In this document: piece after piece, positions 9,769 through 18,300 of the stretch | Layout: each line of letters opens with the position of its first letter | Position numbering within the stretch: position 1 is the stretch's first letter | Source: an uncultured Bacilli bacterium | Lineage (GTDB): Bacteria; Bacillota_I; Bacilli_A; ML615J-28; CAG-698 | DNA: 64,000 bases | NCBI GenBank assembly: GCA_934096585.1 | Contig: CAKOMG010000007.1 | Location: 57,571-121,570 of the forward strand | Reading direction: 5' to 3' | Made by a program: the position numbers and the translations under genes | The notes under the pieces: model-generated | The model's input: only the letters and a program-made list of their open reading frames with translations | The model's database searches: none | What the model was told of the DNA's origin: nothing

Positions 9769-11781
9769 TTATTTATTATCTAATTCAATCCCTTTTATCT
9801 TTAACATTGCTCTAATCACATCTTCACTAATCTTAATCATACCTGCCTTATTTGGGTGACATGAATCCACAACAAAGTCCTTATAATTATCTTTAGTAAA
9901 TGTTTGTTCCATTTCAATTAAATTTAAATTATTAGAGCTAGCTTGTTCTCTAATTACCTCATTATATTTGTCTTTATCGCTTTCTGAATATAGTTTCGTT
10001 GAAGGAAGTGTCATTACATATATTTCACTTTCATTTGATAAACTTTTAATTTTGTCGATCATTGTTTTATATGATGACTTAAATGTCGATAACGAAACAC
10101 TAGCACTAGCACAATCATTTGCACCCATATAAATTATTATAACATCTGGTTTAATGTTTCCGTCTAATAATTCTTTTAATCTTGCATCATTTGTAGTACC
10201 TGATGATCCTGTACCAGTGGCAACACAACTTCCTGAATATGAATTGTTTTTTAATAGTTGCATGCCTAAATTATTAATTACTCGCATCCACCATGTTTGA
10301 TTAACATCTCCAAAATCTGCTGTTGGATATGGATAAAAAGCAGCATAACCATCAGGAATATACCCCTTATATGTGGAAATACTATCGCCTAATATTGAAA
10401 CAGTTTTACCACTAAATGAAAAATCACCTTTTATATAATTTGCTTGAATTGTAGTATCCGATTCAATATCAAAATTTTCAGCACTCCATCCAATAAAACA
10501 ATATCCTTTGACAATTGGAGGAACTGGATAATCAACTGTCTTTCCTTTTTCCACTTCTTTGACTTCAATATTGTTACCATCTTTATCAATAAAAGTTACT
10601 TTAAAAAATTCTTTTTTATTTGCTTCTTCAACTGTTGATATAAACACACCATTAGGTGTTGTTTTAATAACAGCATAACCTATAACAGTTTTATCATCAT
10701 TATATACAGCTTTTAAAATTGCATACCCAGTACTAACAACTGTAATAGATGACCATTGTGATATTTTAGCAATAGTTTCATCAAGTGAAGTCCATGTCCA
10801 TTTGGTAACGGATGTACTTGGTACATCTAGTCCTGTAAAATCTGGCTGATAAACATATGTTCCATTTCCACTTGAATGAGGAATCTTTTTAATATTTGTA
10901 AACATAAATGTTCCATCATCTGGTAATACTAATTCTTTTTCTTTTTCTACTTCTTTATATTTTGCAATAAATACTTTATTTTCAGCATCTTGTGAAAAGA
11001 ATGTAACTACTCTATTTCCGTTTTCAAACCAGCCAATGAATTCATATCCTTCTTTTACTGGAGGAGCAGGTAAATTAATGGATGTATCACTATTTATATT
11101 ATAACTACTAGGTTCTAATTCTAAAACTTTACCTTGTTCGTCTTTATAAGTAAGTGTATATTCAATTATTTCAAATTGTGCATGTACTTCCAAATGGCTT
11201 TTAATGTTTGTTAAGTCTTTATCCCATCCTATAAATTTATACCCTTTTTTCTCTACTTGAGGACAAGTTACACTTTCTCCTTCTGTTACAGTTTCTTCTT
11301 TAATTAATTCTTCTTGGTTATAAAACTTAATATTATATACTTTTTTAAATACTGCATTTACTTCTAAATCACTTTTTATATTGGTAAAGTCTTTATCCCA
11401 ACCATCAAAAGTGTATCCTTCTTTTTCTTGTACCTCAGGAGCAGTGGCATCATAGCCATATTTTACAATTTCTTCTTTCACAATTTCATCTAAAGCATAA
11501 AATTTAACATTAAATGTTTTTATTTCAAAATTAGGAACATAAATTATTTCTGTTTTTGTTTGTTTAAATATAACCCACTTTGTTAAAGTATACCCTTCTT
11601 TTTGAACATTTCTTAATTTTTCAATAGTATTAAAATCTTTGACACTTTCTATCTCATCTTCTGTTGTTTCATAAATTATTTCATCTTCATAAATAAATTG
11701 AACTTTTTTAGAATTATTGCACCCTATTAATAAAAATACCAACACTAGCAAAATACATAATTTTATAGTTTTAAATTTCAT
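9769..11781 (-). CDS. Lipoprotein with InlB-type beta-repeats and SGNH/GDSL hydrolase domain
   Basis: A 670-residue lipoprotein: signal peptide with lipobox LIGC (Cys21), then repeats of the Listeria-Bacteroides/InlB beta-repeat type at about 90-146, 148-205, 207-275 and 393-450, recognisable by EGYxFxGWDKD-like cores. Residues 285-380 look like a separate Ig-like module. The C-terminal domain (about 455-665) is an SGNH esterase: GDS with nucleophile Ser467, GAND (553-556) for block III, and DSCH with Asp639 and His642. Such enzymes remove acyl groups from sugars or lipids, here at the cell surface. The start overlaps the preceding small gene by 11 bases, so the two are translated together. 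The substrate is unknown. Confidence 0.87.
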   Translation of the reverse strand: MKFKTIKLCILLVLVFLLIGCNNSKKVQFIYEDEIIYETTEDEIESVKDFNTIEKLRNVQKEGYTLTKWVIFKQTKTEIIYVPNFEIKTFNVKFYALDEIVKEEIVKYGYDATAPEVQEKEGYTFDGWDKDFTNIKSDLEVNAVFKKVYNIKFYNQEELIKEETVTEGESVTCPQVEKKGYKFIGWDKDLTNIKSHLEVHAQFEIIEYTLTYKDEQGKVLELEPSSYNINSDTSINLPAPPVKEGYEFIGWFENGNRVVTFFSQDAENKVFIAKYKEVEKEKELVLPDDGTFMFTNIKKIPHSSGNGTYVYQPDFTGLDVPSTSVTKWTWTSLDETIAKISQWSSITVVSTGYAILKAVYNDDKTVIGYAVIKTTPNGVFISTVEEANKKEFFKVTFIDKDGNNIEVKEVEKGKTVDYPVPPIVKGYCFIGWSAENFDIESDTTIQANYIKGDFSFSGKTVSILGDSISTYKGYIPDGYAAFYPYPTADFGDVNQTWWMRVINNLGMQLLKNNSYSGSCVATGTGSSGTTNDARLKELLDGNIKPDVIIIYMGANDCASASVSLSTFKSSYKTMIDKIKSLSNESEIYVMTLPSTKLYSESDKDKYNEVIREQASSNNLNLIEMEQTFTKDNYKDFVVDSCHPNKAGMIKISEDVIRAMLKIKGIELDNK

Positions 11782-12178
11782 CTGCGTTTACCTCTTCTTT
11801 TTGTTCTTTAGTTTCTATTTCATTAACCACCGTTGTTTGAGATTGGATTATAGGTTGTTTAAATAAAAATGAGCATTCTTTAACTATTTTTTTACCTAAC
11901 GAACAATGTTTATTCCCTTTGCCATCAGTAATAAAGTTATTACAATTAGAACAGTCAATATCTGGAAGTTCCATTCCATTAAAAGAAATAATTAAATAAC
12001 CCCTTTCAATCTTTTTTAAATTTTTATGCATATCATTTATTGCTTCCTTTTCTGTTAAATAATATGCTACTTTTTCATTTCCACACACAATTGCCCAAAG
12101 AGCCCCACTGCTTACGATTCCCATTGTTGTTTCAACGGGTACAATTTTTGTTTTGCTTTTATTAATTATATAAATCAA
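11771..12178 (-). CDS. Hypothetical protein with a four-cysteine cluster
   Basis: A 135-residue protein with no family I recognise. It has no signal peptide. Near the C-terminus is a possible zinc-binding set CSNC-x12-C-x8-C, followed by an acidic, low-complexity tail rich in Glu and Lys. The start is a TTG preceded by a strong AAGGAGGGG ribosome site. A TATAAT at 12200-12205 lies just upstream, with only a weak -35. The gene overlaps the following SGNH lipoprotein gene by 11 bases, which suggests coupled translation, but I see no functional link. Confidence 0.6.
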   Translation of the reverse strand: MIYIINKSKTKIVPVETTMGIVSSGALWAIVCGNEKVAYYLTEKEAINDMHKNLKKIERGYLIISFNGMELPDIDCSNCNNFITDGKGNKHCSLGKKIVKECSFLFKQPIIQSQTTVVNEIETKEQKEEVNADEI

Positions 12179-12304
12179 GGTTATCCCCTCCTTATAATTA
12201 TTATAGCATAAAAGGCTTTCAAAATTAATAATTTTCTATTTTTTTTCTTTAAACTCTTCTAAATTAACTATTTAAATAAATGATTTTTTCCTATTAATGT
12301 ATTC

Positions 12305-12426
12305 AAAATAAAACTCAGCTTTACTACCCATACCCACATACTAAGAGAGCTTAAGGCTGCTTCAATTACGACCTGACCTGATTCACTTCTTAATATTGGA
12401 TATAGGTAATAAAACTGAGTTCTATT
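12305..12426 (-). ncRNA. ffs: Signal recognition particle RNA, small bacterial type
   Basis: The minus strand carries the SRP helix 8 signature AGGTCAGGTC (12370-12379) followed after six bases by GAAGCAGCC (from 12363 down to 12355). The ends pair as AACTCAG (12415-12421) with CTGAGTT (12312-12318), with further pairing inside, giving one long hairpin of about 110 nt without an Alu domain. A T-rich tract follows the closing stem. It has its own consensus promoter. The neighbour tadA upstream matches the tadA-scr order known from Bacillus. The bases at the GGAA tetraloop position read TAAT closed by G-U. The ends are approximate. Confidence 0.9.
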
Positions 12427-12432
12427 ACTATT

Positions 12433-12461
12433 ATTATAGCATAAAGAATTCATTTTTTCAA
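12433..12461 (-). promoter_or_regulatory. Strong sigmaA promoter of the SRP RNA
   Basis: TTGAAA (12456-12461), 17-bp spacer, TATAAT (12433-12438) on the minus strand. The predicted transcript start is near 12426, just outside the closing stem of the RNA. Confidence 0.88.
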
Positions 12462-12464
12462 TAT

Positions 12465-12893
12465 TTATTTTTCATTTCTATCTTTATAATTGTTCTTTAT
12501 TGTCTTAACTACTTCTTTTCTAAAATCTACTATATTAGTATCGTTTAAAAACTCATCCATTGATTGTTCTTGCCATTTGGCATATAATGTTAAATCACTG
12601 GTAATTGGCGTTTTTTTATTATATACTTTAGTGCATTCGGGATCAATACACCACCCTCTAAAGTAATACCCATTTTTTCTAACGCTAGGATAAATATCTA
12701 TTACTATTCCCTCTTCAACTATATAATCATCTATTTCTTCTTTAGTATTAGTTACAAAATGTATACGATATGTTTTTTCTTCCACTATTTCTAATTTTTG
12801 TTGTTTTTTAGGAATAAATTTAATTATCAATATAGCAATTATAATTAATATAATTAAAAATATATACCAATATTTAAAAATTGATAGTAACAT
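12465..12893 (-). CDS. Membrane-anchored protein with one InlB-type beta-repeat
   Basis: A 142-residue protein with one N-terminal membrane helix (about 5-27, very rich in Ile and Leu) and a single InlB/Listeria-Bacteroides beta-repeat at about 43-112 (strand IHFVTN, core NGYYFRGWCIDPECTK, ending LTLYAKW). The C-terminal 30 residues are charged. The repeat should lie outside the membrane. It sits 15 bases downstream of tadA, so it is probably in the tdk-tadA transcript, and just upstream of the SRP RNA promoter. Function unknown; the same repeat occurs in two other surface proteins of this window. Confidence 0.7.
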   Translation of the reverse strand: MLLSIFKYWYIFLIILIIIAILIIKFIPKKQQKLEIVEEKTYRIHFVTNTKEEIDDYIVEEGIVIDIYPSVRKNGYYFRGWCIDPECTKVYNKKTPITSDLTLYAKWQEQSMDEFLNDTNIVDFRKEVVKTIKNNYKDRNEK

Positions 12894-12908
12894 AATTTTC
12901 TCCTTTTT

Positions 12909-13358
12909 CTATCTTAATGTTTGAAAAAATGATTGCATTAATTCTTTTATTTGTGTTTCCATAATACCACTGATAACTTCAGGTGTATTGTTAAATTTAT
13001 AATCAGTAAACAAATGCATCATTGTGTCAACACATCCATACCTTGGTTGAGTAGTTCCATAGACTACCCTTTTAATCCGAGCTTGAATAATCGTTCCCGC
13101 ACACATAATACATGGTTCAACTGTTACATATAGTGTTGCATCATCTAATATCCATTTATTTAATTTTTTGCAAGCTTTTGATATAGCAATCATTTCCGCA
13201 TGATATAATACATTTTTTTTAGTATTTCGAAGATTGTGACCTCTAGATATAATTTTATCATTAACTACTAATACAGCACCAACAGGTACTTCGTTTAAAT
13301 TATATGCAATTTTTGCTTCCTTAAAAGCTTCTTGCATATACTTTTCATCTTTTAACAT
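12909..13358 (-). CDS. tadA: tRNA-specific adenosine deaminase
   Basis: A 149-residue zinc deaminase that makes inosine at position 34 of tRNA-Arg(ACG). The active site is clear: HAE at 53-55 (zinc ligand His53 and proton shuttle Glu55) and PCIMC at 82-86 (zinc ligands Cys83 and Cys86). Length is normal for TadA. The ATG overlaps the TGA stop of tdk by 14 bases, so the two genes are coupled. The link to the SRP RNA downstream matches the gene order in Bacillus subtilis (tadA, scr, dnaX), although dnaX is not found here. Confidence 0.95.
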   Translation of the reverse strand: MLKDEKYMQEAFKEAKIAYNLNEVPVGAVLVVNDKIISRGHNLRNTKKNVLYHAEMIAISKACKKLNKWILDDATLYVTVEPCIMCAGTIIQARIKRVVYGTTQPRYGCVDTMMHLFTDYKFNNTPEVISGIMETQIKELMQSFFQTLR

Positions 13359-13941
13359 ACTCAGGTTTTCCTATTACAACATGGCAATGTCTACATCTTG
13401 CTTCGTATTGTTCTTTTGCCCCAACTAACACAACTGGATCTGTATATTTTGCGGGCTTGCCATCAATTATTCTTTGAGTACGGGTTGCGGGTGCTCCACA
13501 CACTTGACATATAGCATATAATTTAGTTACATATTCTGCTCGAGCTAATAACTCTGGCATTATACCAAATGGTTCTCCTCTAAAATCGCGATCAAGTCCA
13601 GCAAGTATTACTCTAACTCCTTGATCAGCTAAATATTCACATACATCTATTAAATCATGATTTAAAAATTGAACCTCATCGACTGCTATGGCATATGGTA
13701 GGGGGCTAGTATATTTCAATATATCTTTTGCTTCTGTTATATTAATTGATTTGATTCTTTCATTATTATGTGAAACAACTTCAGACTCACTATAACGGTT
13801 ATCAATAGTTGGTTTGAATACTATAACACTTTTTTTTGCATATAAAATTCTTTTTACTCTTCTTAATAATTCTTCTGTTTTGCCTGCATACATATTTCCA
13901 CTAATAACTTCTATCCAACCATCTTTAAGTTGCAAATCCAT
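13345..13941 (-). CDS. tdk: Thymidine kinase
   Basis: A type II thymidine kinase that phosphorylates thymidine in the salvage pathway. It has the P-loop GNMYAGKT close to the N-terminus, the Asp-Glu catalytic stretch IAVDEVQFL, and a C-terminal zinc ribbon made of CQVC and CRHC pairs. I choose the ATG at 13941 (198 residues); a TTG at 13947 is only 4 bases from the AGGAGG site and is also possible. A TATAAT lies at 13971-13976. The gene ends in TGA within ATGTTAAAAGATGA, inside the start of tadA. Confidence 0.95.
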   Translation of the reverse strand: MDLQLKDGWIEVISGNMYAGKTEELLRRVKRILYAKKSVIVFKPTIDNRYSESEVVSHNNERIKSINITEAKDILKYTSPLPYAIAVDEVQFLNHDLIDVCEYLADQGVRVILAGLDRDFRGEPFGIMPELLARAEYVTKLYAICQVCGAPATRTQRIIDGKPAKYTDPVVLVGAKEQYEARCRHCHVVIGKPEYVKR

Positions 13942-14034
13942 ATCCAATATACCTCCTATTTATATACTATATTATACTATTTTTTTAATTTTTTTTAAAG
14001 AGGTTTTATATGTTTTTTTAAAATTATTTATTTC

Positions 14035-14063
14035 TTGACATTTGCCTAATTTTATAGTATAAT
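14035..14063 (+). promoter_or_regulatory. Consensus sigmaA promoter of rpmE
   Basis: Perfect TTGACA (14035-14040), 17-bp spacer, perfect TATAAT (14058-14063). The predicted start is near 14070, giving a leader of about 50 bases before the ATG at 14120. Confidence 0.92.
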
Positions 14064-14083
14064 ACTATAGTAAAATACTTACT

Positions 14084-14102
14084 ATGATTCATGATGAATC
14101 AT
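14084..14102 (+). promoter_or_regulatory. Hairpin in the rpmE leader, possible L31 autoregulatory site
   Basis: ATGATTCA (14084-14091) and TGAATCAT (14095-14102) form a perfect 8-bp stem with a 3-base loop. It ends three bases before the GGAAGGAG ribosome site (14106-14113). Ribosomal protein leaders of this kind are known for L31 in several phyla; whether this one belongs to such a family is inference. Confidence 0.5.
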
Positions 14103-14119
14103 GGCGGAAGGAGTTAAAC

Positions 14120-14329
14120 ATGAAAAAAGGAATTCATCCAAAATATCAAACTGTAACAGTAACTTGTACAGGATGTGGAGCTACTTTTGAAACAGGTTCA
14201 ACATTAAAAGAAATCCGTGTTGATACATGTTCTAATTGCCATCCATTCTATACAGGACAACAAAAATTTGCTGCTTCAGCTGGTCAAGTTGAAAAATTCA
14301 ATAAGCGTTTAGAAAAGAAAGCAAAATAA
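14120..14329 (+). CDS. rpmE: Ribosomal protein L31
   Basis: A 69-residue L31 of the zinc-binding (C+) type, with ligands Cys16, Cys19, Cys37 and Cys40 (motifs CTGC and CSNC) and the usual start MKKGIHP and HPFYTG motif. It is part of the large ribosomal subunit. The ATG at 14120 is chosen because of the GGAAGGAG site seven bases before it; a longer frame from 14084 would start inside the leader hairpin. It has a consensus promoter and a bidirectional terminator, so it is a single-gene unit. Confidence 0.97.
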   Translation: MKKGIHPKYQTVTVTCTGCGATFETGSTLKEIRVDTCSNCHPFYTGQQKFAASAGQVEKFNKRLEKKAK

Positions 14330-14339
14330 TTTGTTTATA

Positions 14340-14365
14340 AAAGAGACTAGTTAACTAGTCTCTTT
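14340..14365. terminator. Bidirectional intrinsic terminator between rpmE and a lipoprotein gene
   Basis: Perfect inverted repeat AAAGAGACTAG (14340-14350) / CTAGTCTCTTT (14355-14365), loop TTAA, with T-runs on both strands. It ends rpmE on the plus strand and overlaps the stop codon at 14355 on the minus strand. Confidence 0.9.
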
Positions 14366-14768
14366 TTAATTTTTTATTTAAATTATTAACTGATATATTG
14401 CTAATACCTAAAGCCATTGCTTCCACAATTGCTTTTTTATTTTGTTCATTAATATAACAATTTTGATATAATCCTTTATCTATATAGAAATCATTATAAA
14501 TAGCCGATACTTTTACATAATAAAATTCATCAAAAACTAATATCTCATCCTTTGTTATATATGCCGTCTCGTATATAACAATATTATCATCATTCGTGAC
14601 AAAAGCATTAAGCACTTTGGTATACTTATAAATTCTATTATCATATATTATTTGTTCATCATTTGAAAGTGCAATGTGTTCTAATGTCTTGTTATTAACT
14701 ACACATCCTAACAATAATGTTATAAAAAGAACTATTGTTAAAACATTAATTTTAAATGATAGTCTCAT
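14355..14768 (-). CDS. Small lipoprotein, function unknown
   Basis: A 137-residue protein with an N-terminal signal and lipobox LLGC, Cys22 as lipidation site. The mature part is about 115 residues, rich in Asn, Tyr and Ile, with no domain I recognise. It starts 3 bases after the stop of a small helix-turn-helix protein, so the pair forms a two-gene unit. The stop codon lies inside the terminator shared with rpmE. Confidence 0.7.
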   Translation of the reverse strand: MRLSFKINVLTIVLFITLLLGCVVNNKTLEHIALSNDEQIIYDNRIYKYTKVLNAFVTNDDNIVIYETAYITKDEILVFDEFYYVKVSAIYNDFYIDKGLYQNCYINEQNKKAIVEAMALGISNISVNNLNKKLKRD

Positions 14769-14771
14769 TTA

Positions 14772-15002
14772 TTAAGCTATTTTCCTCTTTTCTATTAATT
14801 TGTGCCCAGCTAAATCATAATCATAAATAATATCAAACCTTTTATAAAAATTGGCAAAGTAGCATTTAATTTCACTCACATAATTAAAAAATGTTCTTTT
14901 AGTAATATTAAACTTATTAATAATTTCTTCTGATTTTATTATATTTCCTCCTAATAGTAAATCATACATATAAAGTATTGCTTGTGATTTTACAACATCC
15001 AT
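14772..15002 (-). CDS. Small helix-turn-helix protein (DeoR/HTH_11-like)
   Basis: A 76-residue protein that is little more than a winged-helix DNA-binding fold: the segment IKSEEIINKFNITKRTFFNY resembles the recognition part of DeoR/WYL-type regulators. No ligand domain follows. I use the ATG at 15002, which has the ribosome site AAGGAGA; a longer frame opens at 15050 but lacks one and would cut into two palindromes in the leader. It is followed by a lipoprotein gene. A TATAAT is at 15077-15082. A role in regulating its own unit is an inference. Confidence 0.65.
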   Translation of the reverse strand: MDVVKSQAILYMYDLLLGGNIIKSEEIINKFNITKRTFFNYVSEIKCYFANFYKRFDIIYDYDLAGHKLIEKRKIA

Positions 15003-15030
15003 AGTTGTCTCCTTCCCTATTCGTACATTC

Positions 15031-15058
15031 ACAATAGCTATTGTCTGCATTAATGCAG
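15031..15058 (-). repeat. Two adjacent perfect 14-bp palindromes in the leader of the HTH gene
   Basis: ACAATAGCTATTGT (15031-15044) is directly followed by CTGCATTAATGCAG (15045-15058). Both are perfect palindromes. They lie between the TATAAT at 15077-15082 and the ribosome site, so they could be operators or two small RNA hairpins. The rest of 15083-15268 shows no gene. Confidence 0.55.
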
Positions 15059-15268
15059 TGGTATGTCGACAATAACATTATAGTATAAATCATAAAAAAA
15101 TGATATAAACAAAACATTTAATTACTAAATTAAAACTAAAATTATATCTGTTTTGCTTGAATTTCGTATAATCATATCTTTTTTTGCTATGTTTCCCCAA
15201 AAATAACTATCTATTTTAGTATAGCATTATAAAGTGAACATTTTTTGCATTATGAAAAAAATATACAT

Positions 15269-15307
15269 AAAAAGAGATTAAATTCTATTCTAACTTAATC
15301 TCTTTTT
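15269..15307 (-). terminator. Intrinsic terminator of the XRE-LRR fusion gene
   Basis: AAAAAGAGATTAA (15269-15281) pairs with TTAATCTCTTTTT (15295-15307) around a 13-base loop, directly after the stop at 15311. Confidence 0.8.
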
Positions 15308-15310
15308 TTA

Positions 15311-18300
15311 TTAAAACCTATATTCATAAATAATTTGCATATTTTTCAATATATCTTGATTTTTCTTGACATATGCTAGTTTACTCCACTCTACTTCAGT
15401 TCCTTCATAATAAATTGTTTTGAGATTACTTAACAAATTATCCTCTTCAATAATTTTTACAGATAACGGAATACATAAAGTATTTAAACTATTACAACTC
15501 AACAGACTTCCTTGTTTTACTATTTTTAATTTCTTTGGTAACGACAGTTGCTTTAAAGATGTACAATTTTGAAAAGCATAGCTTTCTATTGTTTCTATAC
15601 TATTTGGTAAAACAATTGATTCTAAATTATCACTACCATAAAATGCCCTTTCACCAATATATTTAATACTATTACCTAAATATACATTTTTTAAATTAGG
15701 ACATCCGGAAAAAGCTAATGCTTCTATTTTTATAACACTATCCGGAATTGTAATACTATTTATAACATCAACACCACCAAAATAAGATTCTTTGATTGTA
15801 TCAATATTATCAACAATGTTAATATTAAACTCATAATGGTAATCGTTTGATAAGTATCTAAACATTGTCAATACATTATCTACATCATTTGCCTTCTTTA
15901 ATTTTATTGTTTTTAAAGATAATGGAATATTTTTAGTATCATTAAAAAGAGTGACAAAAGGAATGTTAAGGGCGTTAATTGTAATTGTTTCTAATTTATT
16001 ACAATTAAGTAGAATATTACCTCCATAATCTTTGATGTTATCTCCGAATACAATTTCTTTTAAATTTTCGCAATTTATAAACGCATCATTTTCGATTAAC
16101 AAAATTTGATCAGAAAGCACTACTTTTTTAACATTTTCACTAGAAATACAATTAGTTCCTATTACTACTATTTTTTTACCATTTAAACTAGATGGAATTA
16201 TGATTAGATCGTTTACAGATTTAATGCCAATAAGTTTTAACTCATTATTTTCAGTTTCTTCCACTTCATATTCATCAATTGTCTGCAACCAATGAGCACA
16301 TAAAAAGATATCTAACATATTGATATTTACCATCGGTAAATCAATTAATTGATTTTGAGAATACCATCCCTTAAATATATATCCTTCTTTAACTGGAGTT
16401 GGTAAACTTTCAATTGTATCATTTTCCATTATTATTGGTTCAATATATTCCCCACCATTGCTATCGAAAATTATTTTATATTTATTTTCATCATACTTAT
16501 AAATAACATCAAAATTACTGCCACACCAATGGCTATCCCAATTGATTATATTTTGTTTATTATAAAAAGTTAGAGATGATAAACTATTAAAGCCGTTTTT
16601 TTGAACATTCTTTACTACACCATAGATTTCTACCTTTACACCGCTATTATTAAACATATATTGTTCAATGTTTTCAATTTCTTTACATTTTAAAATTATA
16701 TTACCAAAATTTAATATTAATCTACTTTGCAATGTTAAATAATCACATTCAATGATAGTGTTACTTGCTAAACTTGTTAAATCAATAGTAGCTTTGTATG
16801 CTTTTATAGTTATTTCATTACATTCGAAAGCTTCTGGTTCAATTACTAATTCTTTTGCTTTTTCTTTAAAAATTACATGAGAGTAACATTCTTTAAATGC
16901 ACCAGTTTCAATTGTTAAAAAAGAACTATTAATATATATGTTTCTAATATATGTAGGGCCAACAAAAGTATCTTTCTTAATTATCTTTAAATCGCTTGGC
17001 AAATATAAATTAATAGAGACTGACAAATAAGGCATAATTGTAGAATTCCAATTATCAGTATTTTTAATCATTGTGCCTTCATTTATATATACATTTTCAA
17101 ATGTTGTTGGATAATCCCCTTCAAAAAAATTAAAAAGACAGTTATCAAAATTACCATTAATATGAATAGTTTCCAGATTATAACATCCTTTGAAAATAGA
17201 TTCTCCATAATGTTCTATATTATTATTTAAATATGCTTCTTTTAAATTTATGCAGTTTTGAAAACAATAATCATCAACTTTTGTGATATACTCACCTAAC
17301 TTTATATATTCTAAATTACTATTATTGCTAAATACATTACTCGTTACTCTTACAACTTTTTTATTATCAATATAATCGGGTATGATTAATGATTTTACCT
17401 TTAAATCTTTTTCTAGTCCTACTATAGCCACTTCTGTATCATTTAAATTTGTAATCGTATATAAATCTTTTGCCTTGATTAGTGATGCATATAATACGAT
17501 ATCATTTTGGTAATTAAATACAAATGGATAACTTATATATTCACCATCTAACATCCACCCATTAAACACTTCATCACTATCATACTCGAATAAGTCTGTA
17601 AATTCTTCCCCAACATATGCTGATGTCGTTTTTATAATGTCGCCTATTTCATTTTTGAATATAATATTGTATACGGGAAGTTTTGTGTACTTTGCAACTA
17701 ACGTAATGTTTTCTTTGACTGTTAAACTTTCTTTATATATTTTATCTTGATATAAAAATCCATCGAACGAATATCCTTTTTTCATAAATTCTGGTAAAGT
17801 TATAATTGTATTATACTGTGCTTTTTCTTGTTTTACCACTTGCCCTTCATTCATAAAAGTTATTGTATATTCATTTATTTTATATATAGCATTACATGTA
17901 ATGTTAGAGGTAATAATAGATATGTCTTCAGACCATCCCATAAATGTATACCCTTCTTTTATTGGAAGATTTATATCTTTAATTGTTTCTCCGTGTTTAA
18001 CATATTGTATTTCAATTAATTCACCATTTTCATCTAACAATACTACTTGATACTCATTTAATTTATAAACAGCATGGATAGTTATATCACTTTTAATATT
18101 CTTAATTTCAACAACATCCCAAAATCCATTATAGACTTGTTTTACTGGAACTTCTGGAAAATCATAAAGACTACTTCCATACTCTACTTTCATTTCTTTA
18201 TAGACTTTATCTTCAACTATAAAAGTAATAGTAAAAAATAATCTTTCATATTTTGGCATTAACACCATATCACTTGTAATAATAGTGCTTTCCGTAATTA

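Noticed and set aside
12268..12453. A 61-residue reading frame on the minus strand
   Set aside because: It lies over the SRP RNA; the SRP signature and pairing explain the sequence.
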